Assembly (NCBI GenBank): GCA_963662155.1 | Contig: OY759270.1 | Coordinates: 8,834,461 to 8,898,460 of the forward strand | Direction: 5' to 3' | From: Lamellibrachia columna | Lineage: Eukaryota; Annelida; Polychaeta; Sabellida; Siboglinidae | Length of the DNA stretch: 64,000 nucleotides | Part shown: positions 33,280 to 47,259 of the stretch, piece after piece | Numbering within the stretch: the first letter of the stretch is position 1 | How the letters are laid out: each line of letters starts with the position of its first letter | Notes under the pieces: model-generated | Told to the model about the DNA's origin: nothing | What the model saw: the letters and a program-made list of their open reading frames with translations, nothing else | Database searches by the model: none | Made by a program: the position numbers and the translations under genes

Positions 33280-36020
33280 GTTAATGTTCTTCCCAAAGTG
33301 GCTGCGTGATAAACAGTCCACTTTGTAATAAAAACGTCATTTATTTGGCCCATTTCAATTCTCTACTACACCGGCCTGACGTTGGTTATTGCATAACTGT
33401 TTTATTGACGATCTTTGTCAGACGAATTGCAGCGTGGGGAGTTCTTCGCTGCAGAATGTTGCGTATAATCCTCGCAGTTGCATCAGAGTGGCGCGTGTAA
33501 ATGTGATTTTCATGTCCGATCTCTTTACGTATTGTCCCAAACGACTATTATCTCAGTGTATATGTAGGCTATACATCCGGCCCGATTTATTTCCACGGAA
33601 CTTACTTCGCCATATAGCCGTTTGGAATCTGTAAAGTGGTAGGTCTATCCGTGAACCTGTATCCCACAGAAAACTGTGAACAACCAACGTATTAAAACCA
33701 ACGAAACAAACCTTTCGTGTACCAGTTACTTGACCGCGATTGGTGCTTATTTCGCGTGTATTGCAGGTAGACGTACTATTGTGTATTCACTGCTACTGTA
33801 ACAAGCTATGCTGTTACTGCGCACTTTATCGCATGTTGATATGCGCAAGATTGTAAAATTTACCTTTTTCACATCGAACCGTAAGAAAATAAGTCTAACA
33901 TTCAACAGACTGCTTTTGATGTTCCGAATAGCTTTCCCTGGTCTGATTCCTCCAAACCAGTTATAGCGACCCGTCGTCACTTGATCAAACCACAACTTTC
34001 GTTAGTTTCCTCAGAACCTGCAATATTTGTTTGATTTTGATCTAAGCCACGTAAACACATTTAAAAAAAGTTCAATCACGACCTTACGATGTTATATCTA
34101 GTCTACTGATGTATTGGAATCCCAAAATCTTTTTATTGTTAAAATAAATCTTCTACAATAAATTCTAGCAAATAATTGTCCGGTTGTCCTCACAGTCACT
34201 GCGAACTCTCTGCCTTCCTGTCAAAAGTGCACATCTGTTTCGGTGACGCATGTGCGACAATGTTATCTACATGTTATCTACATGTGTTATAAACACACGG
34301 TTGACTCGTGAGCGGCGACATTAGTTTAGACCAGAGCTTAAAACGAAGATTAGGTAAATAGAACACATCTTTCAGGCGCGACTGTTTCGATTTAGTCCAA
34401 CTGGAGAATATTTCGACTTTTTAACATTTAAGGCATGTCCTCACCTTTCAGGTATATAATGCGTCGTAGCTAGTGAACTATATGGGCCTTGATAACCACT
34501 GTGCCTAGCAGTTGACGATGGCAAATTACCAATATGCACTCACAATAAAGAAATGTGTACTTAGCAAAATATATCGATCGCCGTGCGCTCAGCGTCCATG
34601 TTAAGTCAACATGACCGTACAGGTGTGTGTGCGCGCGAGTACGACTGTGTCAATCTGGAAAGTCTACAACCACAGACCAAGATAACTCCATGGTATATGG
34701 TCCCCCGGCCTCAACCAGATGCACACGAGCAATTTGTTTGTTGGTGCTGGATTTGGAATTGGGATTTGGGGATTTTTAAAATCAAGAATGTAATTATTTT
34801 TATATGACCTCTTCGCCTGTTCTTTCAGTCACTGATTATCATTGTTCTACTCGTTTCTACTCAGTCCTCTGATTTCTATTTCTCCAGCTTACCATCTTCT
34901 TCTCGGCCATCTACTGAATCCTTTTCCCAGCTATTGTGCATTCACATATACTTCATAAACATGTTTCGCTGGTCTTATCATAAATAGGTCTTACCTTTGT
35001 CCGCTATCCTGTCCTGTCATCTGATTCAGGGCATCGCGCTTATGAATCTACTATATTCAACTACTTGAAAGCCCTTAATGGTTCTGTCCGACTTCTAAGA
35101 CAGACAGGTGTATTTTTGTCTCATCTATATTACTTGTTTCATTGCCATTTACCCCGCGATAGACGTTTAAGTGCTGTGTGAATCTCGTGTACAATGGCGA
35201 GAGACCGTATTACCTGCCTAGAGGCAGGGGTTTCATAGGCACCGGCCTACTTGTTGTAACCGCTTTAGGAGTCACCTCTGCCTCGTCTGGACTCGGGACA
35301 ACACCGTTTACTGATTAATCACGATGCTTGGGGAGAAACAACCGAAATGTCACACAGTGACAAATGCCAACTGTTGGCGTGTATTGATGGTACACTTCCA
35401 GACAGGCTGTGGGATTGCTTTGGCTAAAACATTGTTCCCGGCCATCCATTCTCACCATCAAACTAGGCTCATGAGCGTCTTCTTCTTCTCCTTCTTCTTC
35501 TTCTTCTTCTTCCACTATTTTGTGAACGTCATCTTTTAGAGGTTGTTGATTATTACGTAGAGTGCTGGAGCGCAGAGTGAGCAAAGTCTTAAATAATAAT
35601 AACATAATACATTAATATTTTTGAAGTGTATACACGCCCACTGTAGCAGCTGTCTTTTTTTTTAGATCTGTGATATACTAATATCAACTGTGTTATACCT
35701 GCTAAAGTCTAAACAATCATTAGCGTTTAAACAGATAAAGCCTTTTAAAGGCTTTAAAGCGTATACAATCAGACGGGACAACACAAAACTGACGCTAAAG
35801 TTTAATAAATACTTATAACCTATACTTCTCTGATTAATTTTTGGTAACGTCATATATGTTTCTTCTTTGCTTCTCTTGAACAAAAACAATCAGTAAAAAG
35901 AAGATATACAAACAGTCGATCATCAGCCTGATCAAACGCAAATGGTAAATGCTTTATTGTTTCCAGCCGACCCCTTTCGAGGTATAAGAAACGATTATAC
36001 AAACTTGCTAAAGTGAAATG
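33280..36020. other. Intergenic, no gene recognised
   Basis: Mixed unique-looking sequence with a short TTC run (about 35482-35513). No coding motif or clear transposon ends found. Confidence 0.4.
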
Positions 36021-36023
36021 TAT

Positions 36024-36600
36024 CAAGTGTAACATGTAACACATAATAACATAAACATATGTATCCAGTGTAATATGTGACACATAATAACATAAACATA
36101 TGTATCCAGTGTAACATGTGACACATAATAACATAAACATATGTATCCAGTGTAACATGTAACACGTAATAACATAAACATATGTATCCAGTGTAACATG
36201 TAACACATAATAACATAAACATATGTATCCAGTGTAACATGTGACACGTAATAACATAAACATATGTATCCAGTGTAACATGTAATAACATAAACATATG
36301 TATCCAGTGTAACATGTAACACATAATAACATAAACATATGTATCCAGTGTAACATGTGACACGTAATAACATAAACATATGTATCCAGTGTAACATGTA
36401 ACACATAATAACATAAACATATGTATCCAGTGTAACATGTAACATATAATAACATAAACATATGTATCCAGTGTAACATGTGACACATAATAACATAAAC
36501 ATATGTATCCAGTGTAACATGTAATAACATAAACATATGTATCCAGTGTAACATGTAACACATAATAACATAAACATATGTATCCAGTGTAACATGTAAC
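36024..36600. repeat. 41-bp minisatellite, about 14 copies
   Basis: The unit contains CATATGTATCCAGTGTAACA, period 41 (36061 and 36102). Two or three copies are shortened by about 11 bases. Intergenic. Confidence 0.92.
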
Positions 36601-36837
36601 ATTACGTTTTAGTAGTACACTATGGTACAAAATTTATTACTGCTTACTTCTAGATTCCAATTTTGTAAAGCAATGATGTCCTGCAGTTTTAATGTTATGT
36701 TTAATTTAATCCAATTCGTGTTTAATTAATCTTGATCAAACCAATAATTTGACAGACCACAAGTATCATAACAGTTTGATGCCGTTTTTGGGGGGAGTTT
36801 GTGATGTTATTTCTCTACAGTCACGTGTCTGGACCGG

Positions 36838-38008
36838 CATAGTGAATACTACCCGAGACATAGTGAATACTACCCGAGACACAGTGAATACTACCCGAGA
36901 CATAGTGAATACTACCCGAGACATAGTGAATACTACCCGAGACATAGTGAATACTACCCGAGACACAGTGAATACTACCCGAGACACAGTGAATACTACC
37001 CGAGACACAGTGAATACTACCCGAGACATAGTGAATACTACCCGAGACATAGTGAATACTACCCGAGACACAGTGAATACTACCCGAGACACAGTGAATA
37101 CTACCCGAGACATAGTGAATACTACCCGAGACATAGTGAATACTAGCCGAGACAAAGTGAATACTACCCGAGACACAGTGAATACTACCCGAGACACAGT
37201 GAATACTACCCGAGACACAGTGAATACTACCCGAGACATAGTGAATACTACCCGAGACACAGTGAATACTACCCGAGACATAGTGAATACTACCCGAGAC
37301 ACAGTGAATACTACCCGAGACATAGTGAATACTACCCGAGACACAGTGAATACTACCAGAGACACAGTGAATACTACCCGAGACATAGTGAATACTACCC
37401 GAGACATAGTGAATACTACCCGATACATAGTGAATACTACTCGAGACATAGTGAATACTACCCGAGACATAGTGAACACTACCCGAGACACAGTGAATAC
37501 TACCCGAGACACAGTGAATACTACCCGAGACATAGTGAATACTACCCGAGACATAGTGAATACTACCCGAGACACAGTGAATACTACCCGAGACATAGTG
37601 AATACTACCCGAGACACAGTGAATACTACCCGAGACACAGTGAATACTACCCGAGACACAGTGAATACTACCCGAGACATAGTGAATACTACCAGAGACA
37701 TAGTGAATACTACCCGAGACACAGTGAATACTAGCCGAGACACAGTGAATACTACCCGAGACATAGTGAATACTACCCGAGACATAGTGAATACTAGCCG
37801 AGACATAGTGAATACTAGTCGAGACATAGTGAATACTACCCGAGACACAGTGAATACTACCCGAGACACAGTGAATACTAGCCGAGACACAGTGAATACT
37901 ACTCGAGACATAGTGAATACTACCCGAGACACAGTGAATACTACCCGAGACACAGTGAATACTACCCGAGACATAGTGAATACTACCCGAGACATAGTGA
38001 ATACTACG
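36838..38008. repeat. 21-bp minisatellite, about 56 copies
   Basis: The unit is AGTGAATACTACCCGAGACA plus T or C (a T/A-C switch at one site gives two main variants). Because 21 is divisible by three and the unit has few stops, both strands stay open for over 400 codons (VNTTRDI/T repeats on plus). No promoter, signal peptide or conserved flank supports a gene. Confidence 0.93.
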
Positions 38009-38009
38009 T

Positions 38010-40400
38010 AATACTATTGCACGTTGTCAGGGAAATTCCTTTAGCATGGTCCGTGGACCTCGGTATAAGTTGACTACATTGTTAGCTTATTTCCTCAACG
38101 TTAGACTGGTTACCGGCTTGAATCTAGTATTACGGGTCCGTCGCGCCTGGGAACCAGGCTACGTCGATTCATGGATGGTTTCGTAACCCAACATTTTTTT
38201 GAACATATCGCAAAAATGGGTGGAGGTTCTTTACAGAAAAGAGGATTCGCGCGAACCCTCACTGCCCCTCTGGTTAGGCCATGTATATGTATGAATATGC
38301 CATGTAAACATATGCTATTTATGCAGCACATACAAGTCCCATGCACACACACGCAGTACGTCTTTAAGATCGATGACACGAGCTAATAAACGGTATTAGT
38401 CTACAAGGCATATTTGCATGAGAAATATTCACCGTGCTTGCATTCTTTGTGAATTCTGTGCAATTATGTAAGTCCTTTTTGCAGCAAGAGTTTGCAGTTT
38501 TTGTTAATAAATACATTGATTAGAAGACCGAGATTTTTAACGAACAACAGGCGCCGACGGCTTACTCCGGGGACTGACTGATTCGCCAGACTTGCGCCTT
38601 GTTCAATAAGGCGAATGCATTAACCAACACGACCGGAATACGGAATACACATCGATGATGCCTACTTCGCTTGGGGTGTAAGCTATGTAACCACTTTACA
38701 CAAATGCAGGTTGTTTCGGGTCTAAGTGGTTGTTTCAATCAGGGTGGGCTCTGAAAACGGGGGGGGGGGTAGCTCGAACGTTTCGTAGAATTTGTCTGTT
38801 TAAATGTTTTCAAGTCACCAATTTGTACAATCTTACAAACGCATATTGACAGACAACAATGCATTTGCTTATTTACAAAATGGTCCTAATTGATAACTTT
38901 GACGAAATTACACATTTATGACCCTATCGCGATACATACCAGGAACACATATGAGGAATATGGTGTTCTTCACGTAAAAAACCCTTTTGAACGGAGGAAA
39001 CGCAAAGCACACGAAGCACCATTTTCTCAGTGATCAACGGTAGAAGTAACGACGTTGCTTGAAGTCCGCTTTTTGTTGCGAATGTGTGCTTGTGGTTAGC
39101 GTTGATGGCCGTCTGGCGTGATTATCGTCCATCGGTCAGACTGGCGCAGTTTCTGTTCAGGTGATGGGGGAGCTCGTTCGGCTGTCGCCAGCATGTGTAG
39201 ACACGCAGCAGCGTGCCAACCCGGGGACGGTGCGAACGGAGACGAAAGTGTATCGCCACTCAGACGCGTACGTGCGTGAGGGACGCATGTAATTAGGACG
39301 GCAAACGCCCACTGAATACGTGACGCCTCGTTAAAGTAGAATGCACAGGTATCCTTCAAGCACGTTAGACGGTTTTTTAATTAAGTTCACGTCTGGTGTC
39401 AAATAACCAAGCTAGTTAGGTCATCAATTGTCAGCATTCCGGATCGTTTCAGTTACAAATATGTTCACATGACACATCTTTTAATGCTAACCTCGGTAAT
39501 GTATACACGCGCACGCACGCATGCACGCAATCACGCACGCACGTGCGCGCACATTTCCGTCCGGTTTGGTGGCATTCAAGATAATGGCACAGTTAGTATC
39601 GAATTCAGTAGCAATTCTGTTCTGCTGCGACCCTCTCTTACAAATTGCTTTGCTGTGATAATCCTCGATGCAACTCGAATATATTGCTAATGAAGAACAG
39701 CTCTTGCTTTTTCTAAGATTGCGATTTTATGTGCGGGTTGATGTCTGATACGAAGGCATTGACACGTTTTTTACTGGTTGGAGAGCGATGGAAATAACGA
39801 GTCATAATTTACTTAATCGGAAATCAAATTAATGAATTGTGGGATCATGCATGCAAGTTGTGCATCACTAACACGGATACCCCGTAAGCATTGTTTTCCG
39901 TTTACGCCCAATTCTTGTCAGCAGAAATATGAATAGATACCACAAACAACGTATTTGGTCTACGCCTAACGTTTGTCAACAGAGTATAATACAATTAATA
40001 ACACAACGTTAATGTATATTGTGTTTATGGCTACACAGTATGAACGTATTTTGTTCACGCCCAACTTGTGTCAATATGGTACAAACAAAATCACAGACAT
40101 TCGCGCCAAACTCTTGCTAACTTGGCAGGGAATGGGTTTAAAAATGTGTTCAAAGATCTTGACTCCCGGTTCAAGCCTTTTAATATGTTCTTCAGCCCCA
40201 GCCCGTCTGTTACAGTAGGATTAAATCGCACTCCCAGGTCCTTTAATACTGTAACTGCTTATTTGTCACAAGTCGAAACAATACATTATTTAACTGATTC
40301 ATATGCTTTAATGTTCATTATACAAGGTAAGGTTAATCCAGTGGCGTTCTTCAAGGGTAATGAACCAGTCAAGACCATGCATAGCTGTGTCTCTGATTAA
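38010..40400. other. Intergenic, mostly unassigned; possible tRNA-like SINE remnant near 38525-38660
   Basis: On the minus strand 38525-38660 has an A-box-like TGGTTAATGCATTCG and a loosely tRNA-like layout, but the B box is poor. A GCAC-rich microsatellite lies at about 39506-39550. Imperfect direct repeats containing TTTACGCCCAATT/TTCACGCCCAACTT occur around 39900-40075. Nothing coding recognised before the transposase. Confidence 0.35.
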
Positions 40401-40411
40401 GCCTGGAAGAC

Positions 40412-41802
40412 TTGCGTCCTTTAACCATTAATCTTGTCGTCAGCATGAACATTGCACACCCACTCGATGTTACCAGTGGTCTGGCCGGTGTAGACTGGGC
40501 AAGAGCCTTCATTCGTCGGCATACGACGCTCACCATCAGAAGACCGATTGCAACTAGCATTGCACGTATGAAAGGGTTTAATACGGGGGCGGGGGGGGGA
40601 GATCACAGCTCTGTGCTGTATGAGCACAACTGGTACTTTCACCCCCCCCCTTCTATTTCGTCTTTCCACCCCAGCGAATGGTTGATTCTTTGATGAATGA
40701 CGCTCCTGCCATCTCCGTCAACACACGTGGATCGGGATACATAGACAATAATTTATTCCTGAGATGGATGCACCTCTTCGTTGACACGGTTGGCTGCAAG
40801 AAGACGACACCACATCTACTGCTGCTAGATGGCCATGAAAGCCACAATACACTCGATATCCCTCCTCATTGCACACATCAACTACAACCCCTAGATCGGA
40901 CGTTCTTCCGATCCCAAAAGGCAGCGTACTCACGTGAGCTCGACAACTGGGTGATCTGCAACAAGCACCGACCGGTCACGCAGTTTGACGACATCCCGCT
41001 CTTCGATGAGGCGTACAAATCGTCGGCCACCATAGCATCGGCAACTAACCAGAGCGGCTGGACTATGGCCATTTGACGATGCCAAATTCGAAGAAGAACT
41101 ATTGGTCACCCCGCTATTCAACCTACCATCCAACCCTCTCAGGGTGCTGGTGTCGCTGATGTGCATGTCGCCCGTGATATCGACATGGAAGATGATGATG
41201 CCATCCTGCTTGCTCCGATGAGCGTCGTCGATGATGTGTATATCGCTCCTGATATCGACAGGGAAGATGAAGACGCCATCCTGCCTGTTCCGATGGATGT
41301 CGTCGCTGATGTGCATGTCGCCCCTGATATCGACAGAGAAGCTGCGATGCGAGCCTTGAAGGCCTGTTCACCAACGTCGATCGTTTCAACACCGGAAAAG
41401 ATTCGAGCTAGGAACAACAGAACAAGGGTGCGTGTGACAAGCGCCGTGGTGACGTCTTCACCGTATAAGAATATGATGGAAGACAGGATTGCTGCCAAGG
41501 CAACCACGTCGGCCATCGTACGTGTAACTGAAAAGAAAAGCCAGTTCGCACATTGCCTTCTCGCAAGCTGAAGAAAAAGAAAAAAAGCAGGAAAGAAAGA
41601 TGTGGTGTGAAGCGGCCGTGTGAAGATTCTTCTGAAGACGACGACGAGTGGCCATGCTTTCTTTGCGGCGAGCCATTCAGAAGCAGCAGATCCGGCGAAA
41701 GTTGGATCCAGTGTCAGATCTGTCACCACTGGTCGCATCATGACTGCACCGAGGTTGGCAGATTTTATGTTTGCCACAATTGCGAGTCTGACAGTGAGTG
41801 AA
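40412..41802 (+). pseudogene. pogo/Tigger-type (Tc1/mariner) transposase, broken, with C-terminal zinc finger
   Basis: An N-terminal Tc5-type DNA-binding HTH is visible at 40440-40580 (HPLDVTSGLAGVDWARAF, then TSIARMKGFN). A degraded gap with G and C runs follows, so the first catalytic Asp block is missing. The DDE part from 40678 keeps PAISVNTRGSGYID, LLLDGHESHNTL and PPHCTHQLQPLDRTFF, then WPFDDAKFEEELL after a frame change near 41060. A Ser/Thr-Pro linker (TPEKIRARNN) and another break near 41560 lead to a Cys/His zinc finger (CFLCGEPF, WIQCQICHHWSHHDC, VCHNC) at 41650-41790, typical of invertebrate pogo-like proteins. A partial copy of the finger coding end follows at 41820-41915. Not functional. 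Confidence 0.8.
41155..41345. repeat. 75-bp in-frame tandem repeat inside the transposase linker
   Basis: GATATCGACA recurs at 41176, 41251 and 41326, a 75-base (25-codon) period giving repeated APDIDREDEDAILPVPM-like blocks, about 2.4 copies. Confidence 0.75.
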
Positions 41803-42162
41803 CGAGTGGTTAGGCAGCAAATCCGACGAACGTTACATCCTGTGCCAGTTATATCACCAATGATCGCAACTGGTGGACGAGGGTGGAAGATTTTATGTTT
41901 GCCATAATTGCGAATTAAAGAGTGGTTAACTTTCTAGAGTTGATGAGAATAACCCTAATAAAGTTCTGAATCGCAAAAGTGTCTACACGGGTTAGATTCC
42001 ACACATGAATACAGCATTACAAAGTAATATTTCTGCAGTCAAACCACATAAATATGATATATTAGAACTGCCCAGATTATGTTCGATTAGTTGCATTTTA
42101 GCAGTGGACTCTCCATTATTAAAGTAGTATAGTCATGTCAAAGGCAGTGGCAAAGGACTAAC

Positions 42163-42716
<554 letters not shown>

Positions 42717-42719
42717 GTT

Positions 42720-44180
42720 ACTATTTACGCGATCATAAGACTTTGCATGCGGGTTTTTTTTATATATAAACAGAAGCATGTCTACAAGTACTTAATCAAA
42801 GTTGAGCGTTTTCCAGGGACCACCCTGACAAATGCTAATCCGGGCAGTGTAGTCCTCAGTGGGGCTTCAGAAACGCGCACAATAATATCCATCACCACGT
42901 CGGTTCGCGCGCTGAGGCCGTCGTCAGTTACTGATCATGCGACTATGCTGTTTCTGTTGACGAGGCGTATGAAATAGACGCCTCGGACGCGATAGGCGGA
43001 AACACGAGGGACGCGAAACGGTATATGGTGCAAGACTATCAATTACACACGCGCTAATTTGCAACCTCGCCGAATCTTCGGGGGATATCTGTAACAGGCG
43101 ATAATATTCCAGTAATGAACACTGGGTTTTTTGGTGGCTCACAGGAAAACAGATGTATCGAACGACGCGATATTGCGTCGTCACTCTTCTTAATTTCTTC
43201 GTGTTATGTAACGTATAACGTGTGTTGTCGGACTATTTCCGATAAAACGCATTTATAATTTTTTTCGTTCTTTTCACGATGCATTATTGGGGATGTATTC
43301 ATACGTTGCACACCCATTGAACTTTTCTGAAGAGACATTTAAATTCGAGACATTTCGTGTGTCAAGACACACATAATTCCGTTTCAAGATACGGAGGTTT
43401 TGTATGCATTGATTTATTTATGAACATACAATACATTTGCATGCGGCATTTGGCCACACGAGCTGGGACGCTCTGAATAATTGAGCAACGCGAGATCGCG
43501 CTTTGCAACGGCGAAAACGTTCGTTTTTTGGCAGAATAAATCTCACTAACAAACCGGCTTTTGCGAGTTTTTTGTTGCAAATTCATCCGACAACTCAATT
43601 AGTCTCGAACGCAGTCGGGGCGCAGTGCTAGTTTAGAAAATGATCGATAGTTGGCAGTGGCGCGTAAGAAAGTTATCTGCACTGCACACGCCCTCTAGCG
43701 GGATTATGTTCTAGAATCCCCTAGCGAGGATTTGGCATCGTGTGGAGCCTGCAGAGGAAGATGGAACTACCACCCCAGTGCCAAATCATGCGTGTATGTC
43801 AGTACTCATGGGTGCAAATGATTTCATATTCGATATTGTACAAATACATTATTTTGATAAGACCCAAGATTTACCAGCATTAGCGAGAGGTCATTTCATG
43901 TTGCATAAGTTGTGTCGGTCCCATATACGGCAAGCTTCAACCACTACGTCATTGGAATGGGGACGTACTGGTAGTTTAGTACAGGATAGACGAACTGTCC
44001 CTTTGAACCAATAATACGGTGTACAACAAGCGACTAACGACACGGTATAAAGGAGTGTTCTCTGTAAATGCTTAGGATCCCAGCTAGCGATATTGACAGG
44101 GCCAATGGTGGCGCTAAAAACATGATTGGCCCAGTGATGGCTGTCATTGGTTCAACTGACATTGGCTTGCCATGACAAAA
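42720..44180. other. Intergenic, no gene recognised
   Basis: Several ordinary short ORFs but no recognisable coding motif, RNA gene or repeat family. Confidence 0.4.
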
Positions 44181-44186
44181 ATACGA

Positions 44187-44198
44187 TTATATATATAT

Positions 44199-44262
<64 letters not shown>

Positions 44263-44266
44263 CATA

Positions 44267-44355
<89 letters not shown>

Positions 44356-44412
44356 TGGGTGGGTGGGTGGGTGGGTGGGTGGGTGGGTGGGTGGGTGCGT
44401 GCGCGCGTGCGC

Positions 44413-44454
<42 letters not shown>

Positions 44455-44650
44455 ATGTGAGGTGTAGAGGCGAGGCAAGTTGGCAGACAGACAGGCTGGC
44501 TGGCTGGCTGTCAGGCAGGGAGGCAGGGAGGCAGGCATGCAGGCACGCAGGCACGCAGGCACGCAGGCACGCAGGCACGCAGGCACGCAGGCACGCAGGC
44601 ACGCAGGCACGCAGGCACGCAGGCACGCAGGCACGCAGACAGGCAGGCGA
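44187..44650. repeat. Run of five adjoining simple repeats
   Basis: In order: (AT)n 44187-44258, (GT)n 44268-44354, (GGGT)n 44355-44397, (GCGT)n 44398-44453, and after a short spacer GGCT, GGCAGGGA and GGCACGCA units to about 44643. Each block differs from the previous by one or two bases per unit. Confidence 0.95.
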
Positions 44651-44869
44651 AGCTATGATTATCGAAGGACTTGTGCATTTACTTACATACATTGTGGGAA
44701 TAGATAACCAACTTAGTTTTAGGACATCATTTTGACATAATATAATCACTTCGTACTTTTTTCAAGAATACGGATCTGTATAAGACTTGTATGCTACCTG
44801 GTGGGCCATATCGCTAACTACCTGTCAGGCAAACAGATAAATCTTCAGGTGGAAAGATCTCCACTAATA

Positions 44870-45405
44870 ACATGCGCGCAGCTCTATTTCCGCCCTTCGC
44901 CGTCGCAGGCTGCCTCAATCACCGCTCGGGACGCGGGGCTTGCTTGTTCAACGTCACGCAAAAAAATCACACTCTATCTGAAATCCTCAGGCCGGGTGAC
45001 ATGGGACGGTGGGTTGACAGGATGGCACGGACGTTGACGACGGCGGCAGCTGATCTCCGTTGACACGACGCCGTGCTGCTGCCGGCTGTGACCCCGGAAC
45101 CAAGCTGAGTGGTCTGACGGAGTACGGATGTACAGACCATCAGTGTGTCGTTGACTTCTGACGCGAGCGCAGCAGAGCGGGCGCCGGTTATAGACTAGCC
45201 GATGTGTCGGCGGGAACAACGCCGCTCGCTCGCACGGTCTGCAGTTCGGGAATATCACAAGGATTATGCGAATCGTAAATCGTGATCTGTTTGTTCGTTC
45301 TAGCGCGTGTAGTGGAACACCAGTGAAAACGTTATGTGATATTAGAATGAACTAGTATCTAAGTTGTAACTTGTGAAGCCGAGACACGAATTAAGGATCT
45401 CGAAG
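44870..45405 (+). promoter_or_regulatory. Possible promoter and 5' non-coding exon of the GPCR gene
   Basis: 44870-45250 is GC- and CpG-rich compared with its surroundings. A strong donor (GAAG then GTAAGA) lies at 45405/45406, and a good acceptor (TTGCTGCCCCACAG) lies at 47018, four bases before the GPCR start codon. This fits a non-coding first exon ending at 45405. I see no TATA box. Inference only. Confidence 0.35.
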
Positions 45406-45494
45406 GTAAGATTTGATGTTCACGACTTATTTACACACGAGCACCTGCGCAAGAATGCGGGGAGGCACGAAGGAAACACTGTTCTCGGCACTGT

Positions 45495-46589
45495 CCGTTA
45501 ACTGTAATAGTTGTTGTTTATTCTTATTATTGTTTAACGTTAACTGTAATAGTTGTTGTTTATTCTTATTATTGTTTAACGTTAACTGTAATAGTTGTTG
45601 TTTATTCTTATTATTGTTTAACGTTAACTGTAATAGGTGTTGTTTATTCTTATTATTGTTTAACGTTAACTGTAATAGTTGTTGTTTATTCTTATTATTG
45701 TTTAACGTTAACTGTAATAGTTGTTGTTTATTCTTATTATTGTTTAACGTTAACTGTAATAGTTGTTGTTTATTCTTATTATTGTTTAACGTTAACTGTA
45801 ATAGTTGTTGTTTATTCTTATTATTGTTTAACGTTAACTGTAATAGTTGTTGTTTATTCTTATTATTGTTTAACGTTAACTGTAATAGCTGTTGTTTATT
45901 CTTATTATTGTTTAACGTTAACTGTAATAGTTGTTGTTTATTCTTATTATTGTTTAACGTTAACTGTAATAGTTGTTGTTTATTCTTATTATTGTTTAAC
46001 GTTAACTGTAATAGTTGTTGTTTATTCTTATTATTGTTTAACGTTAACTGTAATAGTTGTTGTTTATTCTTATTATTGTTTAACGTTAACTGTAATAGTT
46101 GTTGTTTATTCTTATTATTGTTTAACGTTAACTGTAATAGCTGTTGTTTATTCTTATTATTGTTTAACGTTAACTGTAATAGTTGTTGTTTATTCTTATT
46201 ATTGTTTAACGTTAACTGTAATAGTTGTTGTTTATTCTTATTATTGTTTAACGTTAACTGTAATAGTTGTTGTTTATTCTTATTATTGTTTAACGTTAAC
46301 TGTAATAGCTGTTGTTTATTCTTATTATTGTTTAACGTTAACTGTAATAGTTGTTGTTTATTCTTATTATTGTTTAACGTTAACTGTAATAGTTGTTGTT
46401 TATTCTTATTATTGTTTAACGTTAACTGTAATAGTTGTTGTTTATTCTTATTATTGTTTAACGTTAACTGTAATAGTTGTTGTTTATTCTTATTATTGTT
46501 TAACGTTAACTGTAATAGTTGTTGTTTATTCTTATTATTGTTTAACGTTAACTGTAATAGTTGTTGTTTATTCTTATTATTGTTTAACG
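45495..46589. repeat. 42-bp minisatellite, 26 nearly identical copies
   Basis: The unit contains GTTAACTGTAATAGTTGTTG and TTATTCTTATTATTGTTTAA, and the junction between units forms the palindrome TTAACGTTAA. Copies differ at only about four positions overall. Long frames on both strands (period divisible by three) are artefacts. It probably sits in the first intron of the GPCR gene. Confidence 0.95.
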
Positions 46590-46723
46590 CACGCACGCAC
46601 ACGCACACACACACGCACGCACACGTACACGTACACACACGTACACACACGCACGCAAGCACACACGCACGCACGCACATAGTAGTAGTAATAGTAGTTG
46701 TTGTTGTAGTTGTAGTGGTGGTG

Positions 46724-46807
<84 letters not shown>
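46590..46807. repeat. Compound microsatellite (CA/CG-rich, GTT, TAT, AGT)
   Basis: Directly follows the 42-bp array: ACGCAC/ACACAC to 46679, then GTAGTT-like, (TTA)n at about 46726-46763 and (GTA)n at about 46764-46806. Confidence 0.93.
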
Positions 46808-47022
46808 ATTATATAAACATAATTAGAGATACTCACGCCAATTGAATGCAACCACTTCGAATACGTTAGCACCTAGATAATATGTTATCGTTACGACATA
46901 ATATGTTAACAGTGTCCGTATCATAATAATCGTAACTGTCGTCGCCGCCTTCATCATAACCATCATCATCACCACCATCATCAACACAAACCACGAGGCC
47001 GCCATTGCTGCCCCACAGAACC

Positions 47023-47259
47023 ATGGCCTACACAGAGCGTGTGTCTGACACGACGTACGCCTACAACACGACGACGGGCACTACCCGGCAGATGGTGGCC
47101 GTTGCCATGCCGCCCGAACAGTGCGCCATCCTGCCCAAGTTCTGGATCAACGCCGTACTCACGGGCTCGCTGTGTATGCTCGGGATCATCGGCAACTGCG
47201 TCTCGTTCGCCGTCCTCAGGCGTGACCAAGAGGCCCCCGTGGCGTCGTTGCTCCTGCAG
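47023..47259 (+). CDS. GPCR coding exon 1 (N-terminus, TM1)
   Basis: ATG to CTGCAG, followed by donor GTAAGC; 79 codons, phase 0. A likely acceptor ending CCCCACAG lies just before it, so the exon proper may start at 47019. An upstream in-frame TTG is not needed as a start. Confidence 0.88.

Noticed and set aside
35850..36630. Three overlapping open frames of 190-250 codons on the minus strand
   Set aside because: They come from the 41-bp array, which reads open in all three frames. No real protein features.
36749..38011. 420-codon (plus) and 409-codon (minus) open frames of 7-residue repeats
   Set aside because: Both strands are open because the 21-bp unit lacks stops. No signal peptide, unique domain or splice context supports a gene.
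43742..44014. 90-codon open frame
   Set aside because: No recognisable motif, ordinary composition for chance, and no convincing splice sites.
45413..46872. Open frames of over 460 codons on both strands over the 42-bp array
   Set aside because: Artefact of a stop-free 42-bp unit; composition follows the repeat.
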